This document shows, in pieces, positions 44,530-52,657 of a stretch of DNA of 64,000 bases. How positions within the stretch are numbered: the first letter of the stretch is position 1; every line of letters begins with the position of its first letter. Source of the DNA: a virus; IMG/VR virus record IMGVR_UViG_3300035698_034402, positions 20,989 through 84,988 of that record, one strand, 5' to 3'. Position numbers and translations under genes: made by a program. The notes under the pieces are model-generated. The model made no database searches, had not been told where the DNA came from, and worked only from the letters and a program-made list of their open reading frames with translations.

Positions 44530-47229
44530 ATGGTAGTTAGCCAGCATACCGTGGGGAGTCTAAACGATGTCCGAGCGTATCCCTTTGCGGACAACGCTAG
44601 CTGTTGCGCTGATGACGGCAGCGCTTTGCCTGAGAGCATTTTGAACGATTGCCACGTTTGGTGGCCGGATCTTTATGGTTCGACAGGTTTTATTGCCTCT
44701 ATCACAGTGAGCCCCAATCTTATGACTTTGACCATCGCAGCAAAGCACCTCGTGACCGGCGCGATTACAGTATTAGCGGCTGTTCAGATCGCCCGCTCGG
44801 CCACACCGTATCGCAGTTATCCGGTTGAAGCTCTACAGGCCGGAGTGGGCGGTTGGGTAGCGCCTGGAAAGATTCCCGAAGAAATGACAGGAGTGCGTAC
44901 CTGGTTGTTCAGCGACCCGGACCAGGCTGCTTTGCTACCCAGACTTGCCCACGCTTACCCCGTCGGCGGGGTGCTCTCTCTGGGCAAGGAAGACAGCGCC
45001 GAAGCGCTGGACGGAAGAGTGCGTTTTATCGCAGGCACCAATATGACCGTAGAGGAGGGCTACCGCTACATCGACGGAGCGCTGACTCGTTGTATTGTCT
45101 TCGGCTTGAACTCCGAGCAGTTGCCCGAGATGTACAAGCTTTTTGCTGGGCCGTGCGGCAAGCGCCCGGAAAGCGGCACCTGTGATCGTGAGCCTTTGCG
45201 GACTATCAACCAGGTAGAGCCGGATTGCGCAGGGCTCATTTATCTGGAGATCGACGACACCAACGGAGTTCTTGCCGGGTATCCTGATATTACCGACGAC
45301 GCAGGCGGCACCGGGATCGTGTTGACTACGCCGGTGGCCTATGGTGACGTGTGCGAAACAGTCGTGCGTTTTGATCCGCTGGCGGAGGACCAGTGCGCTT
45401 CTTCGTTAAGCGAGTACGTTCCGGAGGAACCGGAGGCAGAATCATCTGCTGCATTAGTACCACAATCCTCTTCTTCCTGGGTTGCTGCCCGGAGGATCGA
45501 ATATAGCTTTTCCGATTTAGAAGCTCTTCGCGACTGGTCGCCGTTCGAGGGACTCGGCAAGGTCTCGGGGTTTCATTGGGCCATGGATCATTTGGGCAGT
45601 GATTGGAGATTTGATCGAATACCCGGAACGGTTACTGATACGGCTTTACGAGTTGAAACCGGCGCCCTGGTAATTCCGTCTTATGAGGGACCTACTAACG
45701 TAATTCAAAGGGTATTGCGAAATAACAACTGGCGAATGGGACTCGATCGACACGGCGACTTTGTCGACGTAGAACTGGACTGGGAGATTTCCGCCCTTTT
45801 GCTTTCGGAGTTAGTTGAAGACGGGTACGGACATACGCGGTCGTTACAGTTTTACATCTCGTGCGGCCTAATGACCCGCGCGTATCCGTGGCTTGGGCGG
45901 GTGCTCCGAATGAACGTCGAGTACAGCCGGGTGAGCCAGCCCGGAGAACCGGCCTGTCCTTGGAAGCACGGGATCAAGGTGGAGGTCTCCTTACAAGCGA
46001 CCTATGTTCAAATTAACTGGTTGAAGTTAACCGACAGCCAAGTTAAGTATTTTTACCGGCTGCCTAGTGAAGGAGGATTGCTTTCGTCTTCGTCGTTCGA
46101 TGCCGACGAGCTATTGCGCGAGCGCGTTCATTTCCGTTTAACTCGTCGCAATCTTCCGGACTACGCCCTCCTTCGGGGCGAGCGTTCGTCTTCGTCTTCT
46201 ATAATAGGAAGGAGCCCGTACTTAGACTGGGAATACACTTACAACGACGAGACTACTGTCGACGGCCGTTTTGATCTTAGCTACCTGGCTGGAGACGGCA
46301 CCGAAAATTGGGAGTACATGAAATTTTTTGGCGTGCGTTACGCGACTGGCTCCCAGGATGCCCCGTTCATTCAGGTCCCGCTGCGTTTGCGGAACTTGGC
46401 ACTAACAGCCACTCGCCTGGCTCGCCAGGATTGCGACGACGAGGACTACCGCGGCGATGCAGACGCGGAAACAGTGGATTATGCAGTACGTTATGACCCG
46501 ACGAACCACTGGTCCAACGACTTTGGTACCACGCGGGCTCTACGGATGTTTCAACGTCTGCCGAGTTCAACGTACCTTTTGCCGCAACAGTTCTATCTTG
46601 ATGGCGCTTATCTGGTCTACCCCCGGCAGTATCTGGACGCGGGCTTTGGTACCAATCACAAGTACGGGGTGTTGCACTGCTCAGACAGCTCCGTAGATAC
46701 CTACGTTTATTCTGCGGCCTTCAAAGGCATCAGCGCGAACCCGAAAGTAGGCGTCTTGCTGGGCTACCAGAACGACGACGCCGACACTTTCTGGGCGGTG
46801 GTTGTCGATCTTAACCGCCGGAAGATCTCCTACGGCGTGCAAGCCTATGGAATCTTTACCCCGGTGAGTTGGGAGAACTTAGTTGGTCTAGGGGACCCGA
46901 CCGACTGGCATCGTCTAGTAGTGCATATTGCCCCCGGATACCCCGGATATGTCGTACGGGCTTGGGTGAACCCTTGGTCTCCGGGATCGTCATCTGGCGG
47001 CGGGCCAAATCTGACAAAGACGATACCGATAGATTACGCTAGTCCTACGTACGCGTTGACGTCAATCTCGGCCTGGGCGCCCGGTTCGCTGACGCCGCAG
47101 GACGAGTTCGCCGACGGAGCGCCTGGGTTTTATGTCTACGGGGGTACGGCGCGGATCGCCGAGTTTACTGCTTCCCCGGTTAATGAAGACATTGTGGTGC
47201 CTAACAAGGTGCCCTGGTTACCTCGGTAA
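44530..47229 (+). CDS. YPF-family large appendage protein with C-terminal lectin-like region (899 aa)
   Basis: The N-terminus has the family motif in degraded form (SLNDVRAYPFAD), then a GRVRFIAGTNMTV segment near 170 and TINQVEPDCAGLIYLE near 225. Poly-Ser blocks follow (PQSSSSWV, LSSSSFDA, RSSSSSIIG). The second half is beta rich; residues about 740-870 (GVLLGYQNDDADTFWAVVVD and WHRLVVHIAPG) look like a concanavalin/LamG-type fold. This suggests a tail fibre or spike that binds a glycan. The start ATG is adjacent to the previous stop. Confidence 0.55.
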   Translation: MVVSQHTVGSLNDVRAYPFADNASCCADDGSALPESILNDCHVWWPDLYGSTGFIASITVSPNLMTLTIAAKHLVTGAITVLAAVQIARSATPYRSYPVEALQAGVGGWVAPGKIPEEMTGVRTWLFSDPDQAALLPRLAHAYPVGGVLSLGKEDSAEALDGRVRFIAGTNMTVEEGYRYIDGALTRCIVFGLNSEQLPEMYKLFAGPCGKRPESGTCDREPLRTINQVEPDCAGLIYLEIDDTNGVLAGYPDITDDAGGTGIVLTTPVAYGDVCETVVRFDPLAEDQCASSLSEYVPEEPEAESSAALVPQSSSSWVAARRIEYSFSDLEALRDWSPFEGLGKVSGFHWAMDHLGSDWRFDRIPGTVTDTALRVETGALVIPSYEGPTNVIQRVLRNNNWRMGLDRHGDFVDVELDWEISALLLSELVEDGYGHTRSLQFYISCGLMTRAYPWLGRVLRMNVEYSRVSQPGEPACPWKHGIKVEVSLQATYVQINWLKLTDSQVKYFYRLPSEGGLLSSSSFDADELLRERVHFRLTRRNLPDYALLRGERSSSSSIIGRSPYLDWEYTYNDETTVDGRFDLSYLAGDGTENWEYMKFFGVRYATGSQDAPFIQVPLRLRNLALTATRLARQDCDDEDYRGDADAETVDYAVRYDPTNHWSNDFGTTRALRMFQRLPSSTYLLPQQFYLDGAYLVYPRQYLDAGFGTNHKYGVLHCSDSSVDTYVYSAAFKGISANPKVGVLLGYQNDDADTFWAVVVDLNRRKISYGVQAYGIFTPVSWENLVGLGDPTDWHRLVVHIAPGYPGYVVRAWVNPWSPGSSSGGGPNLTKTIPIDYASPTYALTSISAWAPGSLTPQDEFADGAPGFYVYGGTARIAEFTASPVNEDIVVPNKVPWLPR

Positions 47230-47243
47230 TAGGAGAAAAGATT

Positions 47244-47507
47244 ATGGACATCAAGACCCGCGGATACGCTACAACGGAGTTTTTACTGCAGATCGTCGCC
47301 GTCGTTTGTATCGTCGGAGCGACGGTAGCTAAAAACGCCTGGGGTTGGGAGATTCCGGAGGACTTGCTGAAGCTGCTTTGGGGGCTGGTCGGCGGTGCCT
47401 CGGTCTACACTGTCGGGCGATCGTATTATAAGGGCCAGAGAGTCAAAGCGATGCTGACGAACGGCGGAGCGCCGATAGCGCCGATAGCGCCGTCCAAGAA
47501 GAAGTGA
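47244..47507 (+). CDS. Holin-like small membrane protein (87 aa)
   Basis: This protein has two hydrophobic segments, about residues 13-31 (FLLQIVAVVCIVGATVA) and 43-60 (LLKLLWGLVGGASVYTV), and a positively charged C-terminus ending in KKK. Size, two transmembrane helices and Lys-rich tail fit a class II-like phage holin. No endolysin gene lies next to it in this window, so the call is tentative. It is flanked by appendage genes; GCGCCGATA repeats (47471 region) encode the APIAPIAP linker. Confidence 0.5.
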   Translation: MDIKTRGYATTEFLLQIVAVVCIVGATVAKNAWGWEIPEDLLKLLWGLVGGASVYTVGRSYYKGQRVKAMLTNGGAPIAPIAPSKKK

Positions 47508-47510
47508 TCT

Positions 47511-47522
47511 GTAACGCGTTAC
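47511..47522. repeat. Palindrome copy 5, GTAACGCGTTAC
   Basis: An exact copy in the short gap between the holin-like gene and the next ATG, so it is not forced by coding. T and A flanks extend it to 14 bp. Confidence 0.8.
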
Positions 47523-47526
47523 ACCA

Positions 47527-48366
47527 ATGAGAATTACCTACCCGTCTTACTACGAGGAGTCTGTTGATGCAGACTACCCCTTTGAATCCGGAGCCAGCCG
47601 GAACAACGGGGACGTTGTCATCGAGAACGACGTCTTTGTCGACGGACGCCTGTTCCCTCCGGACGGGCGGTACGATTTGTTCATCTCGGCAATCGAGGTC
47701 GGCGATGAAGTAAATATTACTTTGTCTGACGGGACCGGCGAAGTCGGGAGAGGATCTTTCGACCGTAATGCCCCGCCGTCGTTTCTTACTTTTTACACCG
47801 CAGATTTCGCAGTATATCTGGGCCTGCTGCAGTGTCTTTATCCGGAGACGTACGGGGGAGCGTCGCATGCCGGATTGAACAAGTTGGCTGGATGGCCGAA
47901 CGGAGTGTATCGCTTCGATCAAGAGCAGACGCGCTTTGCGGCCACTGTAGTAGTCCCCCAGCCGCAAGGCGTGGTCCGGTCCATCGTGCTGGACTCGGGA
48001 GCCGTATTTCGCGGGGATGTCGTGCTGTATGGCGAGCAGGGGGTGCAGTTAACCATCCCGAAGGAAACCGGATCTTCGTCTTCCAGCCGGGGTCCGTACT
48101 GCGGATTCGACGGGTACTTGGACAACCGTATCCGCGTGGACGTGGTTGGCGACCCATTGTTCGTCCGCCGGGGTTGCGAAGACCGCGGTGTGCAGACACG
48201 ACAGAATGTGCTGGTCAAAGGAATCGTTTTTGACAGTTCGGCTATCGAGCCGGACGCAACCGGGGCGTTTCATCTAACCCTGGCGACACTGGCTGCGGAC
48301 GAACGCCCGGGGTTGCGACTCACTACAGAGCGCCACGGGCTGCGGGTCGGCTTTCTAGGCGGCTGA
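47527..48366 (+). CDS. YPF-family virion protein 4 (279 aa)
   Basis: ATG 47527 follows the GTAACGCGTTAC palindrome by 4 bp. The N-terminus YYEESVDADYPFES is a variant of the family motif; the rest is beta rich with a GSSSSSRG block near residue 182. The TINGxxP motif is reduced to a DATGAFHLTL segment. It is a diverged family member without the Cys cluster. Function unknown, presumably part of the appendages. Confidence 0.55.
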   Translation: MRITYPSYYEESVDADYPFESGASRNNGDVVIENDVFVDGRLFPPDGRYDLFISAIEVGDEVNITLSDGTGEVGRGSFDRNAPPSFLTFYTADFAVYLGLLQCLYPETYGGASHAGLNKLAGWPNGVYRFDQEQTRFAATVVVPQPQGVVRSIVLDSGAVFRGDVVLYGEQGVQLTIPKETGSSSSSRGPYCGFDGYLDNRIRVDVVGDPLFVRRGCEDRGVQTRQNVLVKGIVFDSSAIEPDATGAFHLTLATLAADERPGLRLTTERHGLRVGFLGG

Positions 48367-48367
48367 T

Positions 48368-49270
48368 GTGGCAGACACTGACTTCTACAACCGGAATCTT
48401 TATCGGTCGTACCCCCTCGTGGGATCGCCGTATACGCTGACTGACGAGGATAGGTTCAGCCGATTTGGTTTAGTAGACTTTGGCATCGTTTTCAACGAAG
48501 CTGCCGGTTTCGACCCAGACGAGGACGAGCATCGGGTGTGGCCGGTGTCGACGAACTGGAGCGCTCCGAATGTAACCGTTACGCTAAAGATCAACGCCCC
48601 GGGTACTTTGGTACACGACGAAACGATCACGCTCCACGGGGCCTACTCCGCTTTCGAGGTAGTTCCTTTTTCTCATTCAGCGGGGGGACGATTACTTTTC
48701 TACGGCTTTGCGGTAATTGGAAGACCCGAGCTGATAGCCGCCGGGATGCTTGTACAAGTTTACGACGTTGCGCTTGAATTTATCGAACGTCGCTGCATCC
48801 AGGTTCAACAGGGACATCGGGTTGATCAACTGGCGGTAGCCAATGAAGCACGCACTGTCGCTTTACCGATGTGCCCATCGGAAAGCAGCTCCTCGCTTGC
48901 TGTTGCAGCTACTGCTTACGCGCCTGGCGGCGAAGCCCTGGAGGGGCATCTTCGCTTTCGCGCGGGGTACAACTGCAATCTCGCTGTATTGCCAACTGCT
49001 AACGCTGTCCGCTTCGGGGCTAAGGTGGGCGCAGGGGCTGGAGAAGCCTGCACAGAAATCGCTCGTACCCTCGAAGAGCAGGAGCGGTTGGATGCTGGGA
49101 TCACTTTGGACCGCGCGACGTGTTGCAATGAAGTGTTCAACAGTATCAACGGGATCCCGCCGAACGCTTCCGGAGATTTCGTTTTGCAGCCCGGCCGCGG
49201 GGTAGAAATCACTAACCCCAGCGCCCATACGATTCGGATTGCTGGACGGACGTCAATGGAGGAGTGTTGA
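48368..49270 (+). CDS. YPF-family virion protein 5 (300 aa)
   Basis: GTG 48368 lies 1 base after the previous stop. The family features are DFYNRNLYRSYPLVGS near the start, HRVDQLAVANEA (residues about 155-166), SESSSSLA, then GHLRFRAGYNCNLAV near 198, and SINGIPPNASGDFVL near 262. The C-terminus carries single Cys residues (TCCNEV) but no CCxC cluster. It sits directly before the C-x11-C protein and its stop overlaps that gene's ATG. Confidence 0.6.
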   Translation: MADTDFYNRNLYRSYPLVGSPYTLTDEDRFSRFGLVDFGIVFNEAAGFDPDEDEHRVWPVSTNWSAPNVTVTLKINAPGTLVHDETITLHGAYSAFEVVPFSHSAGGRLLFYGFAVIGRPELIAAGMLVQVYDVALEFIERRCIQVQQGHRVDQLAVANEARTVALPMCPSESSSSLAVAATAYAPGGEALEGHLRFRAGYNCNLAVLPTANAVRFGAKVGAGAGEACTEIARTLEEQERLDAGITLDRATCCNEVFNSINGIPPNASGDFVLQPGRGVEITNPSAHTIRIAGRTSMEEC

Positions 49271-51306
49271 TGAATTCCAGCTCTTCCTCCTTGCTTCCTG
49301 AATTGCTGTCGTCTTCTTCGGTTATCCCGCCCCCTCCGCCGCGGGCTTTTGACAAGGAATGCGTTCCTTCAGCAACGCCTATCGGGGACTACGATCTTAT
49401 CGACGACTGCAATTTCCCGCAGCCGCCGGACATGATTTTGACCCCGGTTGACCCGCCGATTCCCATCCCGCCGGTGGATCAAGGCTGCTTCTCCTTAAAC
49501 ATCGACGGTGAGTTGTATGTGCCGGGCGAGAGCAGCGCTATCGAGGGCGGGTTGGAGATCACTACGACTTACCCAACCGGCGACGTCTGCGAACCGGAAA
49601 TCGATATTCGCCTGAATGTCCCTTGCTTCGTAGGTTTTTCCGCGGGCGAGGGCAATGTAAGCTGGGATCCGGCAGCCGATTCTGCCTCTTTGGACTTCAG
49701 TGTTATCGAGGGAGAGGAATGTGACTTCACTCTCGACATAGATCTAACGTTGCCCTGTCCTACAGATCTGACCGGCGGCGGAGGCAGCGTGGATTACGTG
49801 CCCGGCGCCGCAGGGTCCGCGGTAGTCCGGGCTTCTGCATTGCCGGATAGCTGCGACTTTGAATTGGCCGTGGATGTGGTACTGCCCTGCCCGGGAGTAA
49901 TTACTGCCAGCGTGCGATCGGTCGGCGAGGAATGCGTGCCCCACCCGCCGACTCTGACTGTCCAAGTTACCAATCCTCCAGAGATTGTCTCTTCGTCCAG
50001 CGCACGCGAAACTTGTAATTATCATCTGGATTTCCAGCTGAATGTGCCGTGCCCAATTGATTGGCAAGGCGGTACGGTAGTTCCTGCTCTGGTCAACGCC
50101 GTAGGGTTACCTACCGGCAGTTTGATCGTTAATCTGGCCGGGATCTCTTCTTCCGTGCCTTGCGATAATGCCGCCTGTGAGCCTTATTTTACGCTGAGGC
50201 TAAACATGCCCTGCCCGGCGGACTTTTCCGGGATGGGCGGGCCGCTCAGTATTTACGCATACGATTCGGCGTCTGGTATCCCGGCGCCGTGGGCCACAGA
50301 GCCGGATGGCCGTCTCGCAGTAGACTATCAAGACGGCAGCGTATGCGCCCCGACTCTGGAGATTAGCCTGAATCTGCCTTGCCCGGTGGAGTTCGACGTC
50401 GGAGACGAGCCCTCGATCAACGTGTTGGACTCGGCTTTTTACGAGGGAGTCGATCCCCCGAAAGAACCGCCGGTGCGTAAATGGGCCTTTGGCCAGCCGA
50501 CTGGGCTATTAACTATCGATTTCGGCTCGGTAGGTGATGATTCAACGCAGTGTCTGCCTTCGTTGGATTTCTCTTTGAATCTACCTTGTCCAGCTGGCGG
50601 TTGTCATCATAGCCCGGTTACCGATGATGAGTTGAGTCTGCTTTCCTGGCGGCAAGAGCAGCCGCCGTATGACACCGATCATGAGCATCCGTACTACAGC
50701 GTTATCCCGAACGGCACGATTATGTGTGGGCAGCAGGATCCCAAGGAATACGGAGATCTGCTATATGAAGAGCCGTCCGGGCTGCTTGCGCGGATGGAGT
50801 TTGATGAGAGCTGCAATCTGGACTTCGACCTCAGTTTGTACATGCCCTGTTCGCATCGGGATCTGGGCGTCCAGCTCCGCAATTACGAAACCGGCAGTCT
50901 GCTAGGCTCGTTGGAGGGGTATTCGGTAGACGTCTCCCAGGACTACGCTGCGGCTGGAGACAATCCTTGCGCGTTCACCGACGACGTGGATATCTACCTT
51001 CCACCGAGCGGAAGCGGGGGTGGAGGGCGTTTCGCTGAAATTCTATCGGCTACGGGGCTGCGCGCGCCTTGGAACTACGTAGCTCAAGAAGTGACTTTCG
51101 AGGATTACGAGGATCCGGATTCAGTGGTCGTCGTAGAGGGGTCCTCTTACACCGGCGACAACTTTTTCAACATGGCCGAGTTCCTGCAGGACTGTCCGAC
51201 CGAGTTGTCCCCCGGCGAAATCGTGGTATTCTGGGTGACTACGGACGAGAATCAGGTGCAGATGAAAATGTTCTACAATCTCGGGCAGAAAGCGGTGTAT
51301 CTCTGA
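49270..51306 (+). CDS. Appendage protein with nine C-x11-C beta repeats (678 aa)
   Basis: ATG 49270 fits the GGAGGAGTGTTG ribosome site better than the upstream GTG. After a Ser/Pro-rich N-terminus (NSSSSSLLPELLSSSS, then a run of Pro) come nine repeats with the core C-x11-C, for example CDFTLDIDLTLPC, CNYHLDFQLNVPC and CAPTLEISLNLPC. The spacing is exactly 11 in eight; the ninth (CAFTDDVDIYLPP) lost the second Cys. Each repeat is a two-strand unit of 60-90 residues that would be held by a disulfide or metal. The last 100 residues form a different domain (DNFFNMAEFLQDC). The repeats look like a shaft in a fibre. I know no named family with this core. Confidence 0.62.
   Translation: MNSSSSSLLPELLSSSSVIPPPPPRAFDKECVPSATPIGDYDLIDDCNFPQPPDMILTPVDPPIPIPPVDQGCFSLNIDGELYVPGESSAIEGGLEITTTYPTGDVCEPEIDIRLNVPCFVGFSAGEGNVSWDPAADSASLDFSVIEGEECDFTLDIDLTLPCPTDLTGGGGSVDYVPGAAGSAVVRASALPDSCDFELAVDVVLPCPGVITASVRSVGEECVPHPPTLTVQVTNPPEIVSSSSARETCNYHLDFQLNVPCPIDWQGGTVVPALVNAVGLPTGSLIVNLAGISSSVPCDNAACEPYFTLRLNMPCPADFSGMGGPLSIYAYDSASGIPAPWATEPDGRLAVDYQDGSVCAPTLEISLNLPCPVEFDVGDEPSINVLDSAFYEGVDPPKEPPVRKWAFGQPTGLLTIDFGSVGDDSTQCLPSLDFSLNLPCPAGGCHHSPVTDDELSLLSWRQEQPPYDTDHEHPYYSVIPNGTIMCGQQDPKEYGDLLYEEPSGLLARMEFDESCNLDFDLSLYMPCSHRDLGVQLRNYETGSLLGSLEGYSVDVSQDYAAAGDNPCAFTDDVDIYLPPSGSGGGGRFAEILSATGLRAPWNYVAQEVTFEDYEDPDSVVVVEGSSYTGDNFFNMAEFLQDCPTELSPGEIVVFWVTTDENQVQMKMFYNLGQKAVYL
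49588..51005 (+). repeat. C-x11-C protein repeats (nine units)
   Basis: The conserved unit has alternating hydrophobic residues between two Cys, ending L-[NVT]-[LVM]-P-C. The DNA identity between units is low, so the repeats are old and kept by protein selection. Linkers vary in length. Confidence 0.75.
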
Positions 51307-52214
51307 TGGAAGGGAAGGGGCAGTTTGCTTTGGCACTGTATGACCGGGGCGGGCGCCGTCTTTGGAGAGACGTGCAGAAGAACATGCTCCATTGGGACGC
51401 TCGGCAACTAGCCTATGATGTTTTGCTCACTGGCGATCAGTCTCCGGACACCACGAGCTACTTTATCGCCCTGGATATGCGAGGCACCGGCGGCAAGGAA
51501 AACAACCCGATTTCTTACTTGATGGGTGGCGGCGGGGCGCAGAGGGACGACGACATGTCCCGGATGAGCCAGTACGAGGACTTCCTCGGCGCCCAGTATT
51601 ACCACGTGGAGCAGGCCTCTCCTCGCCACGATCTTGATTACGATACCGGATACCGCAGGGTGAAGAGGACCCCGGCGGTTCAGCGGTTCGGTAACGTTTG
51701 GCGGGTTAGGCTGCAGGCCTGGTCGGGATTCCAATGCTTAACCAGTGCCACTGCGGCGGAGGGGGCTGACGCGGACGATTGGTACTGGAAGCAAATCTGG
51801 TATCCCGGAGGTCTGGACGAGAGCTACCAAGCGCCTTGGCGCGAGGAGCAGAGTTACGGGGGGACCGCCGACGGGGGCGCGGCGCGGCAGAAGTCCGTAT
51901 GGGAAAGCGAGGTCGGTTACCCCTGGCAAAGACCGGAGGTCTACCCTGCAGGATTCTTCGACGATGGCTGGGACTTTAGATTCGATGCGCCGTACATGAA
52001 CCAAAATGCCTGGAAGACCATGTGGATGCCGATTGGGAGAGTTTCGATTATGGCCTGGGTCGGGCACTCGGGTACGCCGGAGTACAACTACGTGCCCACC
52101 TACGGTGATCCGGATTGGCGGCTGCTATGTTCCGTAGCGACTCGTAACAAGATCCTCATGAAGCCCGGGCAGTCTTTGTCCGTGGACTTCGAGGGCTTCG
52201 TGAGCGGGAGCTGA
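51306..52214 (+). CDS. Appendage protein, Trp/Tyr/Asp rich (302 aa)
   Basis: ATG 51306 overlaps the preceding TGA. The protein has many Trp, Tyr and Asp residues (DWYWKQIWYPGG, VYPAGFFDDGWDF), with a GKENNPISYLMGGGG turn near residue 68. Such aromatic content is common in tail-fibre tips or glycan-binding domains. It contains no poly-Ser block or Cys cluster. No family recognised. Confidence 0.45.
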   Translation: MEGKGQFALALYDRGGRRLWRDVQKNMLHWDARQLAYDVLLTGDQSPDTTSYFIALDMRGTGGKENNPISYLMGGGGAQRDDDMSRMSQYEDFLGAQYYHVEQASPRHDLDYDTGYRRVKRTPAVQRFGNVWRVRLQAWSGFQCLTSATAAEGADADDWYWKQIWYPGGLDESYQAPWREEQSYGGTADGGAARQKSVWESEVGYPWQRPEVYPAGFFDDGWDFRFDAPYMNQNAWKTMWMPIGRVSIMAWVGHSGTPEYNYVPTYGDPDWRLLCSVATRNKILMKPGQSLSVDFEGFVSGS

Positions 52215-52657
52215 TGATCACCGTCGATTTCGCAGAATTGCTCGCCAAGGCCGTGTTTTCCGGCGCCTCCGCCACGTATCCCAGCGCAATTCATTTCGGG
52301 CTGGCCTGGATCGCGCTTGATAACGAAATCCTGGCGGATCCGCTGATCGACATGTCCATGGTGGCGCCTTACGAGATCACCGGCGTGGGGTATGCGCGGG
52401 ACGAGATACTCCGGGGAGGATGGGCGGTCACCCCGGGAGTACATCCCGTGAGCCCGTACGCCGCGTGCACTTTGCAATGGAACAACACGTCCCCGGAGTA
52501 CGCGTGGCCGGTCTGCAATCACACTTTTTTATCCACCGCGGCCAGCGGGGGGACGCTGCTTGCGTTACAATACCTGGGGCAAGATGTGGTGGTGCCCTTC
52601 GACGACTTCTTCCGTATTGAAAGTTTTCGTTTCTGGTTCCGTGACTACGACGAGTGA
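52214..52657 (+). CDS. Small appendage-module protein (147 aa)
   Basis: This is a beta-rich protein (MITVDFAELLAKAVFSGASA; GTLLALQYLGQDVVVPFDDF) starting at the last base of the previous gene and overlapping the next by 4 bp. The texture is similar to small fibre-associated proteins. No specific function can be assigned. Confidence 0.45.
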   Translation: MITVDFAELLAKAVFSGASATYPSAIHFGLAWIALDNEILADPLIDMSMVAPYEITGVGYARDEILRGGWAVTPGVHPVSPYAACTLQWNNTSPEYAWPVCNHTFLSTAASGGTLLALQYLGQDVVVPFDDFFRIESFRFWFRDYDE

